A stretch of DNA of 64,000 bases from Amborella trichopoda. Taxonomy: Eukaryota; Streptophyta; Magnoliopsida; Amborellales; Amborellaceae. The notes below the pieces were generated by a model. It was given only the letters and a program-made list of their open reading frames with translations. It was not told the origin of the DNA and searched no databases. The stretch is taken from the NCBI RefSeq assembly GCF_000471905.2, contig NW_006497025.1, positions 114,309 through 178,308 on the forward strand, written 5' to 3'. Shown one piece after another: positions 34,157 through 46,550 of the stretch. The first letter of the stretch is position 1. Each line of letters opens with the position of its first letter. The translations under genes were made by a program, and so were the position numbers.

Positions 34157-35813
34157 GCGCGCGTGCACACACACACACACATTAAAGGCATGTTGTATAG
34201 CATATGCTATTAAATAAAGAAAACAAGAAAGAGAAATAAATGTACCAAACCAAAAGAAATAAATACAAACCAACAAAAGAAAAATGATTATGCAATAAGA
34301 AGATAAAAGAGGAATGAGATGATTAAATGTAACTAACTAGAGATAATAAATACTACATTGAATGAAAAACAAGAAAATATAACTAAGATCTTAAATGGGG
34401 GAAAATAAGGAGAAATACATAAAAATAGCTAAAAGAGAAATAAATGTAAGAAACAAAAGAAGGGAAAAGAAAATGATGCTTTAGGCCGGGCCCCTAGGCT
34501 CGGCACCCAGAGTTAGCGCCGATTCAAATAAGATGGTTGCACAGTCAATCCCGAACTTTTCGATTTTTACAGGGGTAAATAGAAATAAGAGGAAGATGGT
34601 CTGGAAAGTATGATTATCTAGACCACCTTCGGTTTGATAGGATAGCTTGAAGGAGTTAGTAGTTTAGTTAGATTGAGGGTTTTTTTATAGAATGCGGGTT
34701 GCTCAACACTTTGGGGCTTTCTCACAACCTCAAGCTTGAGCTTGAGATTAAAGGGTTTTATGCTCAAGGGTCATATGAATCCAGGCATAGTTTTAGCTTA
34801 AAAGCCATGAAGATTTAGACCTTAAGGCTCAAGAAAGGGAGGCTATTTATGGGCAAAATGGACCCAGGACATAAGTCGATTTTGTGCAATTTTCGGACCA
34901 GAAGAGTGTTGGTGACATTTGGAGTAGCGATGGCGCTAGTGGAAATGATATGATGTCATTAATGCAACAATAATGATGGTCAACAAATATTAATTGCTCA
35001 TTAATGCGGCTAATATGGCCCTGTCAGTGTCTGGCGTCGGCGATGTTCCGACTGCCTTCAAATCTCATTTCAGACACGTGTAGCATTTTGGTGACTCCGA
35101 TCTTGATCTGATGGACCAATCATAGCTTGAAGTTGTTCTGAGTGGCAGCGGTGACATTTGAAGTGTCGCCAAATACCAGCTGACATGTCGTCTTGGTTGT
35201 ACCTTCGTCAGTACTTCGGTCAATCAAAATTCGACAACCATGGCCGGAACTGACTTCTGACATGTCAATACAGGCATGTCATGTTGCTGGGTACAAACTG
35301 ACATGTCAAGAATTCATCTCAATCTTGTCGGCCAGGCTGTTTTCCACCTGGTGTGGAGGTCCTCCGGCTTGGAGCTGTTTGGAATGGAGCTGGCGGCATT
35401 GGCAGTGCCGCCAGACTTCTATTCATTCTGGAAGCTCATATGGTTCTAGATCTAAGTGCTGGTTGGACTGGCATAGGCACCACTGGGAATGGCATCAGGC
35501 TTCGGCCCCTTCCAGTCGTATGCTCTACAACTGGGGTGTCTTCGGTATGTTGCCTTTGGACCTTTGGTAGCGCTTCAGTGGCAGTTGGGGCAACACTAGA
35601 GCCCTTCCTTCTGAAATTCTTCGAAGTCAAGTCATCCTGAATTTATCTTGCTTTATCTAATGCCTTTAGTCCCACTAGGGCAATAAAGGTTTGGTGGATG
35701 CCAGGTTTACGAAAAGGGTTTTGGTGAGGTGAATGGTTTAAAATATCTGAGTAATATGCCTGAGACATTTCAACCTATCCACAATTTCTCTAATCGAGAT
35801 CAAGGTGTCTACA
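33042..35813 (+). repeat. 3' LTR-like block of the fossil element
   Basis: Starts TGTAGACACC and ends GGTGTCTACA, the inverted terminal form usual for LTRs. Its first ~870 bases are homologous to the minus-strand block at 54178-53200 ('ttacgggcaagcc..gaaggcttgg', 'gctggctctgccac', 'agagatcttc-cctgaag'). The part around 34990-35230 matches the solo-LTR-like piece at 41931-43256 (for example 'atggaccaa-ata'). It contains an AT/AC/GC microsatellite. At 2772 bp it is long and may hold later insertions. Confidence 0.65.
34129..34182. repeat. Compound microsatellite (AT)n(AC)n(GC)n(AC)n
   Basis: Alternating purine-pyrimidine tract of ~54 bases inside the LTR-like block: 'atatatatat', 'acacacacac', 'gcgcgcgtgc', 'acacacac'. 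The GC part is of the kind that can adopt Z-DNA. Confidence 0.95.
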
Positions 35814-38269
35814 CAAATATAAAGCTCCAGAAAGCATCGACCATGCGCCCTGAATGGCTAAAGAAAGGAAAGCTTAGGGATTGATGAGAACTATGAGGGA
35901 CAATGACCTCTAACCTAAGTTGTTTAAGCCTTCCCATCATCTCTAAAGCACTTAATGTTCACAGCTAGGTTCACGATTGGCTCAAGTAGCCAAGTGGTCG
36001 CTGCCACTATAATGCTTGCCCACTTAATGGATAGCGGTCTTGAAACTTGGACTATATAACACAGGCAAGTGTATACTTTTTAAATTTTTTCTTTCATTTC
36101 TTTATTTTCACCACCCAAATTGCTTACAAAAATCCAAATACATTATGAGAAACAATAAAAACACTAAGAATCCCAATGACTTTCACTTGCTACCATTTTA
36201 ACAACTCTTTATTGCACAAAACATTCGCATAACATGAAACACAAACTACACAAACAGAAAATAAATTACAAGAAGATTACCTCAACTGGACTTTGCACAC
36301 TCCACTCTCCTCCTCCGATGGCGCATGGGATTAAGGTCTTTCTCACATCTTTAAAGTATGGGAAACCTTAGGCTATCAACATTTTCAAATCAGAGTACTA
36401 TAAGCTAGGACTCAATACCTAGTTTGGTAGGATAGGCTTCAATACTTAGGCTTGGGGCGTGCCCCTTTCCTAAACTCCTAGGATTTGGGGCATGGCTCTC
36501 TTTTCTTTTCTCAAAGATAACTCTATCTTAAAGAGGCTAGAGAGATGAGAGATAAAGAGAGAGATGGAGAGAGGGTGGTGTGCCACCTAGAGAGGGGGAG
36601 ACAAAGAGAAAATAAAAGGCGTAGAAATTTTAGGCCCCCCACAGTGGCTATTTGTAAACTCATACTAGGGTTAGGGTTTCAAGGGTTAGCCATCCTTATG
36701 GATAATAGATGCAGACCATTGATGATAGGAGACTTGTAGGATGAGAAATTTTAGCCATACAATCTTTTGATTAGCCATCATGATTAAAAAGAATGTGCTA
36801 GGACCTTATCCTTCAGCTTCCTTAATCTAATCTCATCAAATAAAATATATATGTAAAATATATCATACTTTCCTATCACTTCCATAAATCTCTTACATAC
36901 GCTCTCTAATTAAAAAAATCAAATATCTTAATTTTCAAAACTTTCTTATTTTTCTTGATTGATTGAGTAGCTTGATTATCAAGCTCACAAAATAAGAAAG
37001 AAGCCCCCCAATGTGGGGTGTGCTTCTCATGGGGCTCCTATGTGAGCCCCACGCACGTCCCCATGTGCTAATTTATGATGGGTCCCATATCGCATGATGG
37101 GCCCTCATATATATTATGATTTACAGAATTTAAAAAATATTTTCATGAGAAAATAAATTACTTAATTTTTCCCTCTAAATAAAAATACTTAAAATTCACC
37201 TTCTCTCTACATATAAATCCATTTTGTGAAAATAAAATATCCAAAGATTTTTTAAAATTCAAATTATCTAAAAATCATTTACGATCAAAATAGTTAATTC
37301 TAACTTAATTTGATGAGATTTTGATCCAAATATATTAAGGAAATATTAAATTTGCTTAAGCACTACATCTTCTATTGATGACTATAATCCACACTCACTT
37401 TCTCAAACTGTCCTAGCAGCTACCATGACCTACGTACCATTGCAGGGGTTCATGGTTGGGCTTCCAAAGTTAGCCAATAGGTCAAGGAACACATTCTTAG
37501 CCTATGGATTACAGCTTCCCCTCAAGAAACAAGTCCAATGTCACACAGACCTGGTGCAACCACAACTTTATGATGCATTACAGGGGTCATCTCTCGCACA
37601 TGTACACAAATTACCTCCAATGGTGATTTTCTATCCCGACATGGCTATCATATGTACATGATGTATGATGGCTCAAGATGAGGCTTTGGCCCCCATCTCT
37701 ATAGCCCTACCGTCACACACAACGATCACGCAGTCCCTTAGCTCACTACTCTAGCAACTACGACCTCATCAAGAGATAATCCTGCTAACCCTCATCGATT
37801 GTGCTGTATGCCCAGGTATTTAGGGTTTTGTAAGTCGACTACCTAGTTTGTTAAGCCTAGTCTGAGTCTCGATAAACATCATTTACCAATCTCGATCCCT
37901 CTGGACCATAATCTCTTAGTCCCTTCGGACCACACTCCCACTGGATCTTGTTATTCCACTATAATAAATTTGGTTACATGCTCTCATAAGGTATTTAAAT
38001 AGCCACAAAAACCAAACCGACCTTCAATTTTTTATAGTGATCGTTGTCACCATACTCGTTTAGCTAATATGATATTGGCATCTAAGAGTAGTGTCTCCAT
38101 AAGAGAGTGTTGCAATGCTGCCCTCTCTCATAGAACACTTCCTAATTCGTATTACACGATCATCAGAAAGGTGACAATGAAATTGGTTCAGGTGGCAAAG
38201 CGTACATCTATGTGAACGAGACTATATGATAACAAAATCGGACTAGCTCCATTCCTTGCTTCTTGAAAT
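35814..38269. other. Repeat-like DNA, possibly an old solo LTR
   Basis: No gene recognised. 36240-37990 resembles the 1.6-kb direct repeats at 40328/43263 in layout: a GA-rich leader near 36540-36620, a 'ggtgtgccacctagagaggg' phrase, an AT-rich middle and a tail with 'atctcgatccctctggacc'. Sequence identity is low, so this is only a suggestion. Confidence 0.3.
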
Positions 38270-38838
38270 TAGGCTAGGGAAAAAAAACAGTAGGGGGCAG
38301 CACCCCCTCGATCCATCGTACTATAAAGATCCGAGAAGAATGATTTGGGTCTATCAATCCTTTCTACAATGCCCATAGACGAAGTGCTTCGTTCTAGATC
38401 AATTCTTCGTTGCAAATGCTTCGATCCACCCCCTTGGTGAAAAACCATAATACGCCTAGAGGAATTCTCTCAGGTGACTTCCTTATATTCAAAGAGAATT
38501 GTCTAAGTGCTCTCCCCCAAAGCACTTACAAAGCGGCTTTTGGGCAACGGCAAAAAGCTCTCAGCAACGAGGACTTTGACGTTGCACTAACGACTAAACT
38601 CGTTGGTAGACAACTTATCTAATTCTGAGGCATCTAGTTTGCAAAAATCCTTGCATCTAAAACCCTCATTCATAGAATAATGATATTGAATTGCGCGAGA
38701 AAGAAAGAAAAACATGCTTTATGTTGCTGTCATTTCTTTATTACCAACCAAGCGAAGCGGATGGTGGCTTTCTTCCCTATAGCTTTAAGAAAATAATAAC
38801 CACCCTTTCTTAGCTTAGCCATGTTAGGCACGTGTTCA
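38270..38838. other. Unclassified, GC-richer block before the FAR1-like sequence
   Basis: Composition is less AT-rich than its surroundings, for example 'ccccctcgatccatcg' and 'aagcgaagcggatggtgg'. A 70-codon frame at 38410-38622 has no recognisable similarity. An organellar origin came to mind, but I could not match it to any organellar gene. Confidence 0.3.
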
Positions 38839-40327
38839 GCTTATTATAATAAGTGCAAAACAGTAGTTGGGTTTGGTATAAGAAAGAGAAGGAGCCTAAG
38901 AAAACATGGTGAGAAAATTGGTCAGATTTTGTAATGTTATATGCATGGTTTTTGTAATCCGATGTAGAAGTAGAGTGAAAATTCTCGGCCCCACATGAAG
39001 TGTGCATGTGAGGCAAAGATCCGTATTAAGAATCGTGACAAGCAGAGTTGGGTTGTCACAAAGTTTGTAAAAGAACAAAATTATGTCCTTACAATTCCAA
39101 CTAAGACAAGATTCATTCGCTCTTATCGAAAGATATTGAACACAATAAAAAAAGTGATTGGGGAGTCTTTCATGGTTAAGTCTATGATTATGATGGATTA
39201 CTTTATCGAAGAGGCGGGTAGGGCCCAAATGTCCCCTTCATTAAGAAAGGCCTGGAGAATCACATATCTAAAAAATAGACTTAAACAGATGTAGGATAAT
39301 GCTGTTATGAATTGGTTCCATTCAGAGAAGGAATTGGATGCTACCTTCTTTTATAGAGTGCAACTTGATGAGGTGGGGATATTAGTTGATCTTTTTGAAA
39401 GTATATAAGCAACCAAATTTCTTGTATGGGAGTACAATGTACACAAGAACTAGACAATACAACTTTAAAATATCTCCAATACTTGAATACCAACTTCAAA
39501 ATGAAATTATAACAAGGTCATTATAACTACAATGACTTAATGACTTCAAAATACACTAAAAAAGAGAGGATACAATTCTATTGAGGTCCCTTATATATGA
39601 ACATGACCATACAAGAGGTGATATCATCAAACTACATATGAATAGTGAACTCTTAAAAATTCAATAATACTCAGATTTATAAAGCAAAATTATACACCAA
39701 TGGACACTTGAAAATACATCATAACATGAGCTCCATTACAACAATGTGTAAAATTTCTCAAGTATAAAATGCATTAAGACCATGGGAAGCCAATCAGAGC
39801 TCTCGAGTACCTGGTTTACAACCTTGGGTCTTAGCTATGCGCCAATAGGTGATATATGATGGCATATCACAAATCCGTGTGAATTTATCATAAAATAAAA
39901 TGGAAAGCCAAACATATACTAATACACACTTCAAATATGGAAGGATTTATAAATATTCAAATATCTAAATAAGTGAAAAAATCATGGGAGAGATCTGGCA
40001 CTTTGAAACACAAAACCGGCTCAAATTTCTTCACAAAGTGGCTCATAAAAATTCGGTATAGTCTCTCATTGTCAAATCAACAATTCAAAAAGATTAGGAG
40101 GTGATCTAAGTGATTGATATGAACTTGAAAACTTTGATAAATATCATTCAAAAATATTTGAAAATTAAGTGGACAAAGCTAATGGAAAACTACTTCAAAT
40201 TGTGCATGGATGAAGTTTTAAACAACATGGATCAAGGAAGATCAATGGAGAATCAAGGAACTAAAAGTAGATCTTCAAGGGGAATAGAGAAGTTGTTGTT
40301 ACTGAGATATTAATGAAAATTGAAGCA

Positions 40328-41930
40328 CCTTACTCAATTGTTGAATGCTTGAAAACTAAATCATCCATGGCTTAAGTTTTGAGCTTATGATCACTATTAA
40401 GAAAGTTGTATAAGACCTTGAAGGAGCTTCTCTCTTTCATTACATGAAGAAGACTTTTTAGAGAGAGACGAAGAGAGAGAGTGAGAGAGAGAGTAATGGT
40501 TTTGGGCGAAATAAAGAGAGAAAAGAGAGAGACAGGGGCAAGCCACTTTTAGAGGGAAAAAATGTGAGATCAACTCATGTGGGAAAATTTGACTAAAGGC
40601 TCAATTGTGGAGATGCTTTTCAAGCCTCAATTGTCGAGATGTTTCTAGATGATAAATCATGATCTTTCATGTCATCTACCAAAGGCTACAAAAAGAGGTA
40701 TGATCGTAGCCCACCATCAACCATCATGCCATCAATATGTGTGGTATGGATTTAAACATCTTTACCCTACTTTAATTCACTTCAATTTCCCTTATTATCA
40801 AAAAGGTCATGCTCTTCACATTTAATAAACCTCAAAACCAAGATGGAGGGTATGCCCTTATGATCATTCAACCAAAATTCTAACAAAAGAAAATATTTGA
40901 AAATTCCCTCATTTTTAAAGAAAATGTGGGATCATAAGAACATGTCACATAAGTTAAGTAGTTGTGTATACTATTACCATTTCCCTTTAGGGTTAGGTTT
41001 GTGATTACAAACCCTATACAACTTCTAGACATGTGCACAATCCACTTTTTATAAGCATTTAACATGTGCTAAATTGGTTTTCCAAAAACCAATATTTATG
41101 GAAAAATCAATACTCAAAACTACACTCTTTAAATAAAATGACAAAGGGTTTCGATCATGGGGTTGACGTTACCCCCACGTCATCCCCACATGGAGGGGAT
41201 GTGGGCCCCATGGGGTTGGTACGTGGACACCCATTAGCCATTTGGATGTCTCGTATGGGTCTCGAAAACTGTCCTTGATTGTCATTATTTCAAAACAATT
41301 CTGAAAAATGAATTTTCTTACCCAAAAAATCCATAAAAAAACATATAAATAAAAAAATCATTTTAATGATTTTTCATCAAAACCATCATTTAGTGATTGA
41401 TTAAAAATATTTACAAGGAAAATTAAGATCCTTGAAGTTGAATTACAAAACGGAGCACTCCACTCGGCTAGACCTAGAATCCAAAGCCACCTTCTCGGAA
41501 TGACCAACAGACTCATGACCCACATTGTATAATCAAGGGCTCAAGATATTAACATATCAAACTTAAATCAATGTGCCATTCTGAATCCTTAAGTTTGAAC
41601 AAATTTCAGGTGCACCCCGAAGGACATGCGCATGATGTGTGGGGGTTCCTCTCTTGACACATGTGCATCCAGTGGATCCCTGGTAGAGCTAGCTTCCCAT
41701 GCATTGCGAATTTATATATACGTGATACAAGAAGATTTGGAGTTGTCAGGGATTTAAGCTAATGCCCTCTATTGGCCCTAACATTTTCGTACAAGACTTT
41801 TAGTCATCAATCTCTTACACACATTGTATTGTCACGGTCCATCACTCAGTCATGAGGCATAAACAAAACAACCAACCCTGAATTAGAGGTAACCCTCAAC
41901 GCTCTCGGTACCTCCCTGTAGACACCCCGA
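40328..41930. repeat. 1.6-kb direct repeat, copy 1
   Basis: Begins 'ttactcaattgttgaatgct'. Contains a GA tract (40460-40530), 'gatcaactcatgtgggaaa', 'tggaggggatgtgggcccca' and 'atgccctctattggcccta', and ends 'ctctcggtacctccc'. Collinear with copy 2 throughout, with many scattered mismatches and small indels, so the pair is old. Confidence 0.85.
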
Positions 41931-43256
41931 TCTTGATTGAGAAAACTATGGGATACCAAAATACCCCAGGCCAACCACCTTGAAACTTGAACCACTAGCA
42001 CTCATCTTGACCCATTCGTAAACTGGGCCCCATGAACCCCTATGTTGCTGAGGCAGAACCAAAGCGCTCAAAGAAGTAAGATAAGCAGACCAAGATTGGG
42101 GACTACCAAACCAAGAGCAACTTGGAAGCAGGAGGTTCTAACACCACACCCAATGGCATCAAAGTAGCTCCCAAAACTGACACATAAGACACATAATACA
42201 AAAGCAACCCCAATGGAGAGAGAAGGGTCTAACACCATTGTCAATGGGGTCAGCACCCCTTAAACCTGCTCCATGGCTCGGATGGTCAAAAGTGGGAAAC
42301 AGCCTGAATGTATAGCCGAATGTTGCGTGTCAGTATGGACTGATACATGTTCGAAGGAACTAACATGTTAGATGTCAGTACAAAAGCAGTTGTTGACCTT
42401 GGAATCATCCACCAACCGTACGAAAGGACCGAAATGATCATCTGACACCGTCGCAGCTCAGAAGTTCACCAAAGGCAATCGCAAGTGGTTTGAATTATGT
42501 TGGTCCATTGAATGTACAAAAGAACACCTAGAAGACGACACATGGCAAAGTTTCTATGAAGCTACTCCAACTGGTACCGACGGCATTGCCAGTGGCGCCC
42601 CACAAAGTTGTACCTGCATCAGTCAAGTGATTAGAAGGCATTTAAAGTGCATTTTGTTTTGTTGACTACATTTAATGGTATTTAATGCAAATTCGGCCCC
42701 ATTGTCAGTGTCACCGAATTATGTCCAAAGGGCGACAGAAAATGAAAGGCCCATATTGCACAGAAAACAATCCAATGGTGGTCCTAAGCTGGTTTTACTT
42801 ATAAAAAGGCACTTGACCTTGAGTCCAATGGGGGTATTTTTCATATTGAGCGCGTACGCTCTGCCAGATCGAATCCAAACGTTACTCGAACCCTATTCAA
42901 CTCAAAGCCCAACCCCTTTAACTTAAGCTTAACACACTTTAACTTGAAGGCGATCAGGATAATTAGACCTTCTGGATCCTGTTCCACATATATTCTCTTG
43001 CCCCGTCAAAACCCGAAGGACCGGGACTAACCTTACAATCATCTACTCTGAATCAACATCGACTGTGGGCGAGGCCCGACATCAAGTATCATTTATTCCT
43101 CTTCTTATTCTCTTTTATGGTCATTTATTAGCCTCTTTACTTGATTTTAGTTTACAGATGGGTTAAGATGAGTGTGGGTGGTTCAAATATCAGGGTAGCT
43201 TGCGTGGGGCACTTTGGTCTTACATAGTTTTCTCCATCAGGAATGGGGTATCTATA
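41931..43256 (-). repeat. Solo-LTR-like piece, minus strand, between the direct repeats
   Basis: Plus-strand ends are TGTAGACACCCC on the left and GGGGTATCTATA on the right, the same inverted terminal style as the 25-36 kb family. Left-end 'gatcttgattgagaaa' corresponds to the inverted right end of the block at 33042-35813, and 'ggaccaacataa' near 42505 to its inverted interior. Fossil, shortened relative to that block. No flanking duplication seen. Confidence 0.6.
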
Positions 43257-43262
43257 ACTTTA

Positions 43263-44885
43263 CTCAATTGTTGAAGGCTTGATGACTAGATCATCCTTGG
43301 CTTGAGTTTTGAGCTTACGATCACCATTAATGGAAATGTATGAGACCTTGAGGGAGCTTCTCTTTCTCAGTACATGAAGAAGACCTTTTAGAGAGAGAGA
43401 GAGTGAGTGAGAGAGAGAGAGCAATGGCTTTGGGTGTACTAAAGAAAGAGAGAAGAGAGAAAGAGAGAGGGGAGCGGGGTTGAGCCACTTTTAGAGAAAA
43501 AAAATGTGAGATCAACTCATATGGGAAAGAATTTGACCCAAGGGGGTATATATAGTTTGTCAAGCATCAAGTGTAAAGATGCTTCTAAATGATGAATCAT
43601 GGCCTTTCATGTCATCTACTAAAGACTACAAAGAGAGGCATGATCATATCCCACCATCCATCATCATGCCATCAAGACTTGTCGTATGGATATAAACGCC
43701 TTTATCCTCTTTTAATTAACTCTAAATTTCCTTGCTATAAAAAAGCTCATGCTCTTCACATTAATAAAACTTAAAACCAAGATGTAGGGTATGCCCCGAT
43801 GGTTATTTAACCAAATTCCAAGAAAAGAAAATCTTTGAAAGTTCCCTCCTTTTTATAAAGCATGTGGGATCAATGAGCACATGCAACATAAGATAAGTAG
43901 TTACGTACACTATTACCATATGCCCTTAGGGTTAGATTTATACTTATAAATCTATGACCCTTCTAGAATACTCCACACATGTACCCAATCCACTTGTGTT
44001 AGGCACTTAATAGGTTCTAAATTGGATTTTCCAAAAACAAATATTTATGAAAAATCAATAATCCAAACTACACACTTTAATATCTTTAAATAAAATGACA
44101 AGGGGATCCCCTCATGGGGTTGACTTTACTTCCACATCATCTCCACATGAAGGGGATGTGCAGCCCCATGGAGTTGGCAGGTGGATACCCATTGGCCATT
44201 GGAGTGCCCTGTGTGGGTCCCGAGGATCTATCCTTGATTCTCATTATTTCAAAACAATTTTAAAGAACATATTTTCTTGCCCAAAAAATCCATAAAAAAA
44301 TATTATAAATCTACAAAAATCATTTTAATAATTTTCATAAAAATAATTTTGAAATTAATTAAAAATATTTACAAAGGAAATTAGGATCCTTAGAGTCGAA
44401 TTACAAGATAGAACACTCCACTCAACTAGACCTGAAATCTAAAGCCACCTTCTCAAAATGACCCTACATTCTCATGACCTACTGTGTATAATCATAGGCT
44501 CAAGATATTAGCTTATAAAAATCTAACCGATGTGTTACTCTGAATCCATGAGTTCAAGCGGATTTCAAGTGCACCCGCTAGAAAACATGCACACGAGGTG
44601 AGAGGGTTCCTCCCTTGGCACATGTGTATAGATCTATCCAGTGGATCCTTAGAAGAACTGGCTTCCTATGTATTGCGACTATATACGCACATGCAACGAG
44701 AAGGTTTGGATTTGTCAGATATTTAGGCAAATGCCCTCGATTGGCCCTAACCTTCCTTTACAGGACTTTTAGCAATCAAGCTCATACATGCATCATATTG
44801 TCCTGGCTCATCACTTAGTCATGAGGCACAAACATAACAACCAACCTTGACTTAGAGGTAACCATCAACCATCTCGATACCTCAC
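43263..44885. repeat. 1.6-kb direct repeat, copy 2
   Basis: Begins 'ttactcaattgttgaaggct' and follows copy 1 feature for feature: GA tract at 43390-43480, 'gatcaactcatatgggaaa', 'gaaggggatgtgcagcccca', 'atgccctcgattggcccta'. Ends 'ctcgatacctcac'. Confidence 0.85.
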
Positions 44886-46550
44886 ATATATAAATCCTCT
44901 TCATGACCTAATTGAGATTCCATAACTCTTGGTCCCAGTGGGCCAAGATCCCATAATCATGTCACTCTCATACTCAAGAGCTATTCAAAATGTAGGCATT
45001 TAAGGCCTTGAAATGATACAATTCCAATATTTTTATGGGTTGATTCAAAGTCTATATTATTATACCAATTTTTTTTATGATGTGGTACTAAACTAATGAA
45101 TTAAATATGCTCTTTGGCCCGATCTTTTGAGTTAATCATCATGATAATGTGATTTTCTTTGGTTATGTTTTCCTATTGAATGGGATTACACAAACATTCA
45201 CTTGGTTATTTGAGAATTGGCTAGAAGCAATGCGAGGATGCCAACTGAGCACACTTAAGGTTTAGCTATAATTGTTGCAGTTATGAAGGTTTTCCTTAAT
45301 AGAAATAATCATTCTTGTAAGTGGCACATCACGGGAAAGATTAAAACAAATCTAAGTCATGTTGAGCATGCATACCCACTATTCGTAGAGGCATTAAAAA
45401 AGTGTGTTACAACTTATATAATTGAGCAATTCGAAGACCATTGTATGGCTATGATTGATAAATATGATCTCCAAGAGGAAAGTTGGCTCAAATGGTTATA
45501 TAGTGGCTAAACTCAATGGGTTGATGCGCACATAGTTGATAAGTTCACGGCAAGTATGAAGACCACACAACAAAGTGAAGGATTCAAACATCATTGAAAG
45601 ATGTATGTCACTTCAGGTACAAGTGATAAATGATGTTGAAAAGTTGCAACATAAGAAGTACACTAAAGAGAGAGAAAGACATTAAAGATCTTACATCCAC
45701 AAGTTTTAAAACCTACCTTTCTTACCAAGTAGCATGCCGCCAAAATTTACATTCGAATACTTTTCGGAAGGTTCCTAGAAGAGGTGGTAAGGTCCTCAAA
45801 TTTCCCAAGAAAATTTATAGAAGACAATTTTAAAGCCAACAAATAAGGATAAAGACATCCAAGTTGTGTCAATCCCTCGTAAGGTGATATTCATTAAATC
45901 AAGGAAGAAGTGTGTATGCACATCTCATTTATATGAGCATGCGTGCTTACATATGATTAAATTGTTTAGCCTGAGAATTGTATTAGAGATTCCACCTCAA
46001 TCCATTGTGGGCCAGTGGGCAACTAAATGACAAAAATGGTTCTAACGGTCTTCATCTAATTTTGCTCGTTTCATTCTACATCATCAGCTTTATGAGCTTG
46101 TGAGAACCATTGTAGAACCTACAATAGAAAGTGATGATCTATTTGAAAAGGGAAAATAGGGTTTACGCCAGTTAACTAAGGAGGTCAATGCAACACAAAA
46201 TCCTTTGCCAAGCATTCTTTCACCATCACTGTTTACTCATTATGGTATCAAAAAGCGATATTCTATTTGAAAAAGTAAAATAGGGTTACCCCAATTAATT
46301 GAGGAGGTCAATGCAACACAAAAGCCTTTGTCAAACATTCTTGCACCATCACAGTTTATTCAATGTAGTATCACTGATAGTATACTTGGTAGCAGTAAAT
46401 CAATTGATGTTGTTGCCCTTGTACTCGATCCACCACATGCATGAGCAGTGAACCTCTAGTCAAAAACCTCAATGGGAGCAACTAGGAAGGAAATGTAAAG
46501 TTTTCAATAAAAGTAGACATGACAAGTGTAATTATCCAAAGAGGGCATGT

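Larger units (their letters stand above)
25183..35813 (+). mobile_element. Fossil LTR-retrotransposon-type region, non-autonomous in appearance
   Basis: Bounded on the left by an LTR-like block starting TGTAGACACT (25183) and on the right by one running from TGTAGACACC (33042) to GGTGTCTACA (35813). The first ~440 bases of the two blocks are clearly homologous. A purine-rich tract ('caaaaaggggtaa') stands directly before 33042, as expected for a 3' LTR. The interior holds low-complexity DNA, the assembly gap, tandem repeats and proline/serine-rich reading frames. No protease, reverse transcriptase, RNase H or integrase is seen. Beyond 440 bases the two LTR-like blocks do not match, and there is no matching flanking duplication, so the region is rearranged or composite. 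Family uncertain, possibly a LARD-like derivative. Broken and old. Confidence 0.55.
39401..45059. mobile_element. Foreign DNA splitting the FAR1-like sequence: direct repeats around a solo-LTR-like piece
   Basis: The FAR1 similarity stops after LVDLFES near 39400 and resumes near 45060 at the next expected position of the domain. Between lie two direct repeats (40328-41930, 43263-44885) separated exactly by 41931-43256. The outer ~930 bp on the left and ~175 bp on the right are unclassified. Repeats at both ends suggest an LTR-type insertion with a very short interior, or a duplication after insertion. No coding capacity seen. Fossil. Confidence 0.5.
38839..46550 (+). pseudogene. FAR1/FHY3-related sequence, degenerate and split by ~5.7 kb of inserted DNA
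   Basis: 5' part (38839-39400): AYYNKCKTVVGFGIRKRRS, then KCACEAKIRIKNRDKQSW and VVTKFVKEQNYVL, the FAR1 DNA-binding domain of light-signalling factors descended from MULE transposases. The usual EHNH histidine pair reads EQNY, so zinc binding is probably lost. It continues EEAGRAQMSPS and KELDATFFYRVQLDEVG. 3' part (about 45060-46550): TNELNMLFGPIF and VNHHDNVIFFGY, FTWLFENWLEAM (MULE domain), FEDHCMAMIDKYDLQEESWL, then a SWIM finger CVC-x8-CLH near 45911-45955, IPPQSIVGQWATK, and a weak zinc knuckle RKCKVFNKSRHDKC with one cysteine lost. Several stops and frame changes occur in both parts. Either a dead host gene or a retired relative of a Mutator-derived family. Confidence 0.78.

Noticed and set aside
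35193-35640. Overlapping Trp/Ser-rich frames within the LTR-like block
   Set aside because: Chance frames in a GC-richer part of the LTR; no domain, and three frames overlap.
35980-36060. A tRNA-like phrase 'gtagccaagtggtcgctgcc'
   Set aside because: It resembles a tRNA D-arm, but no acceptor stem pairing, anticodon arm or T-loop follows at the right spacing.
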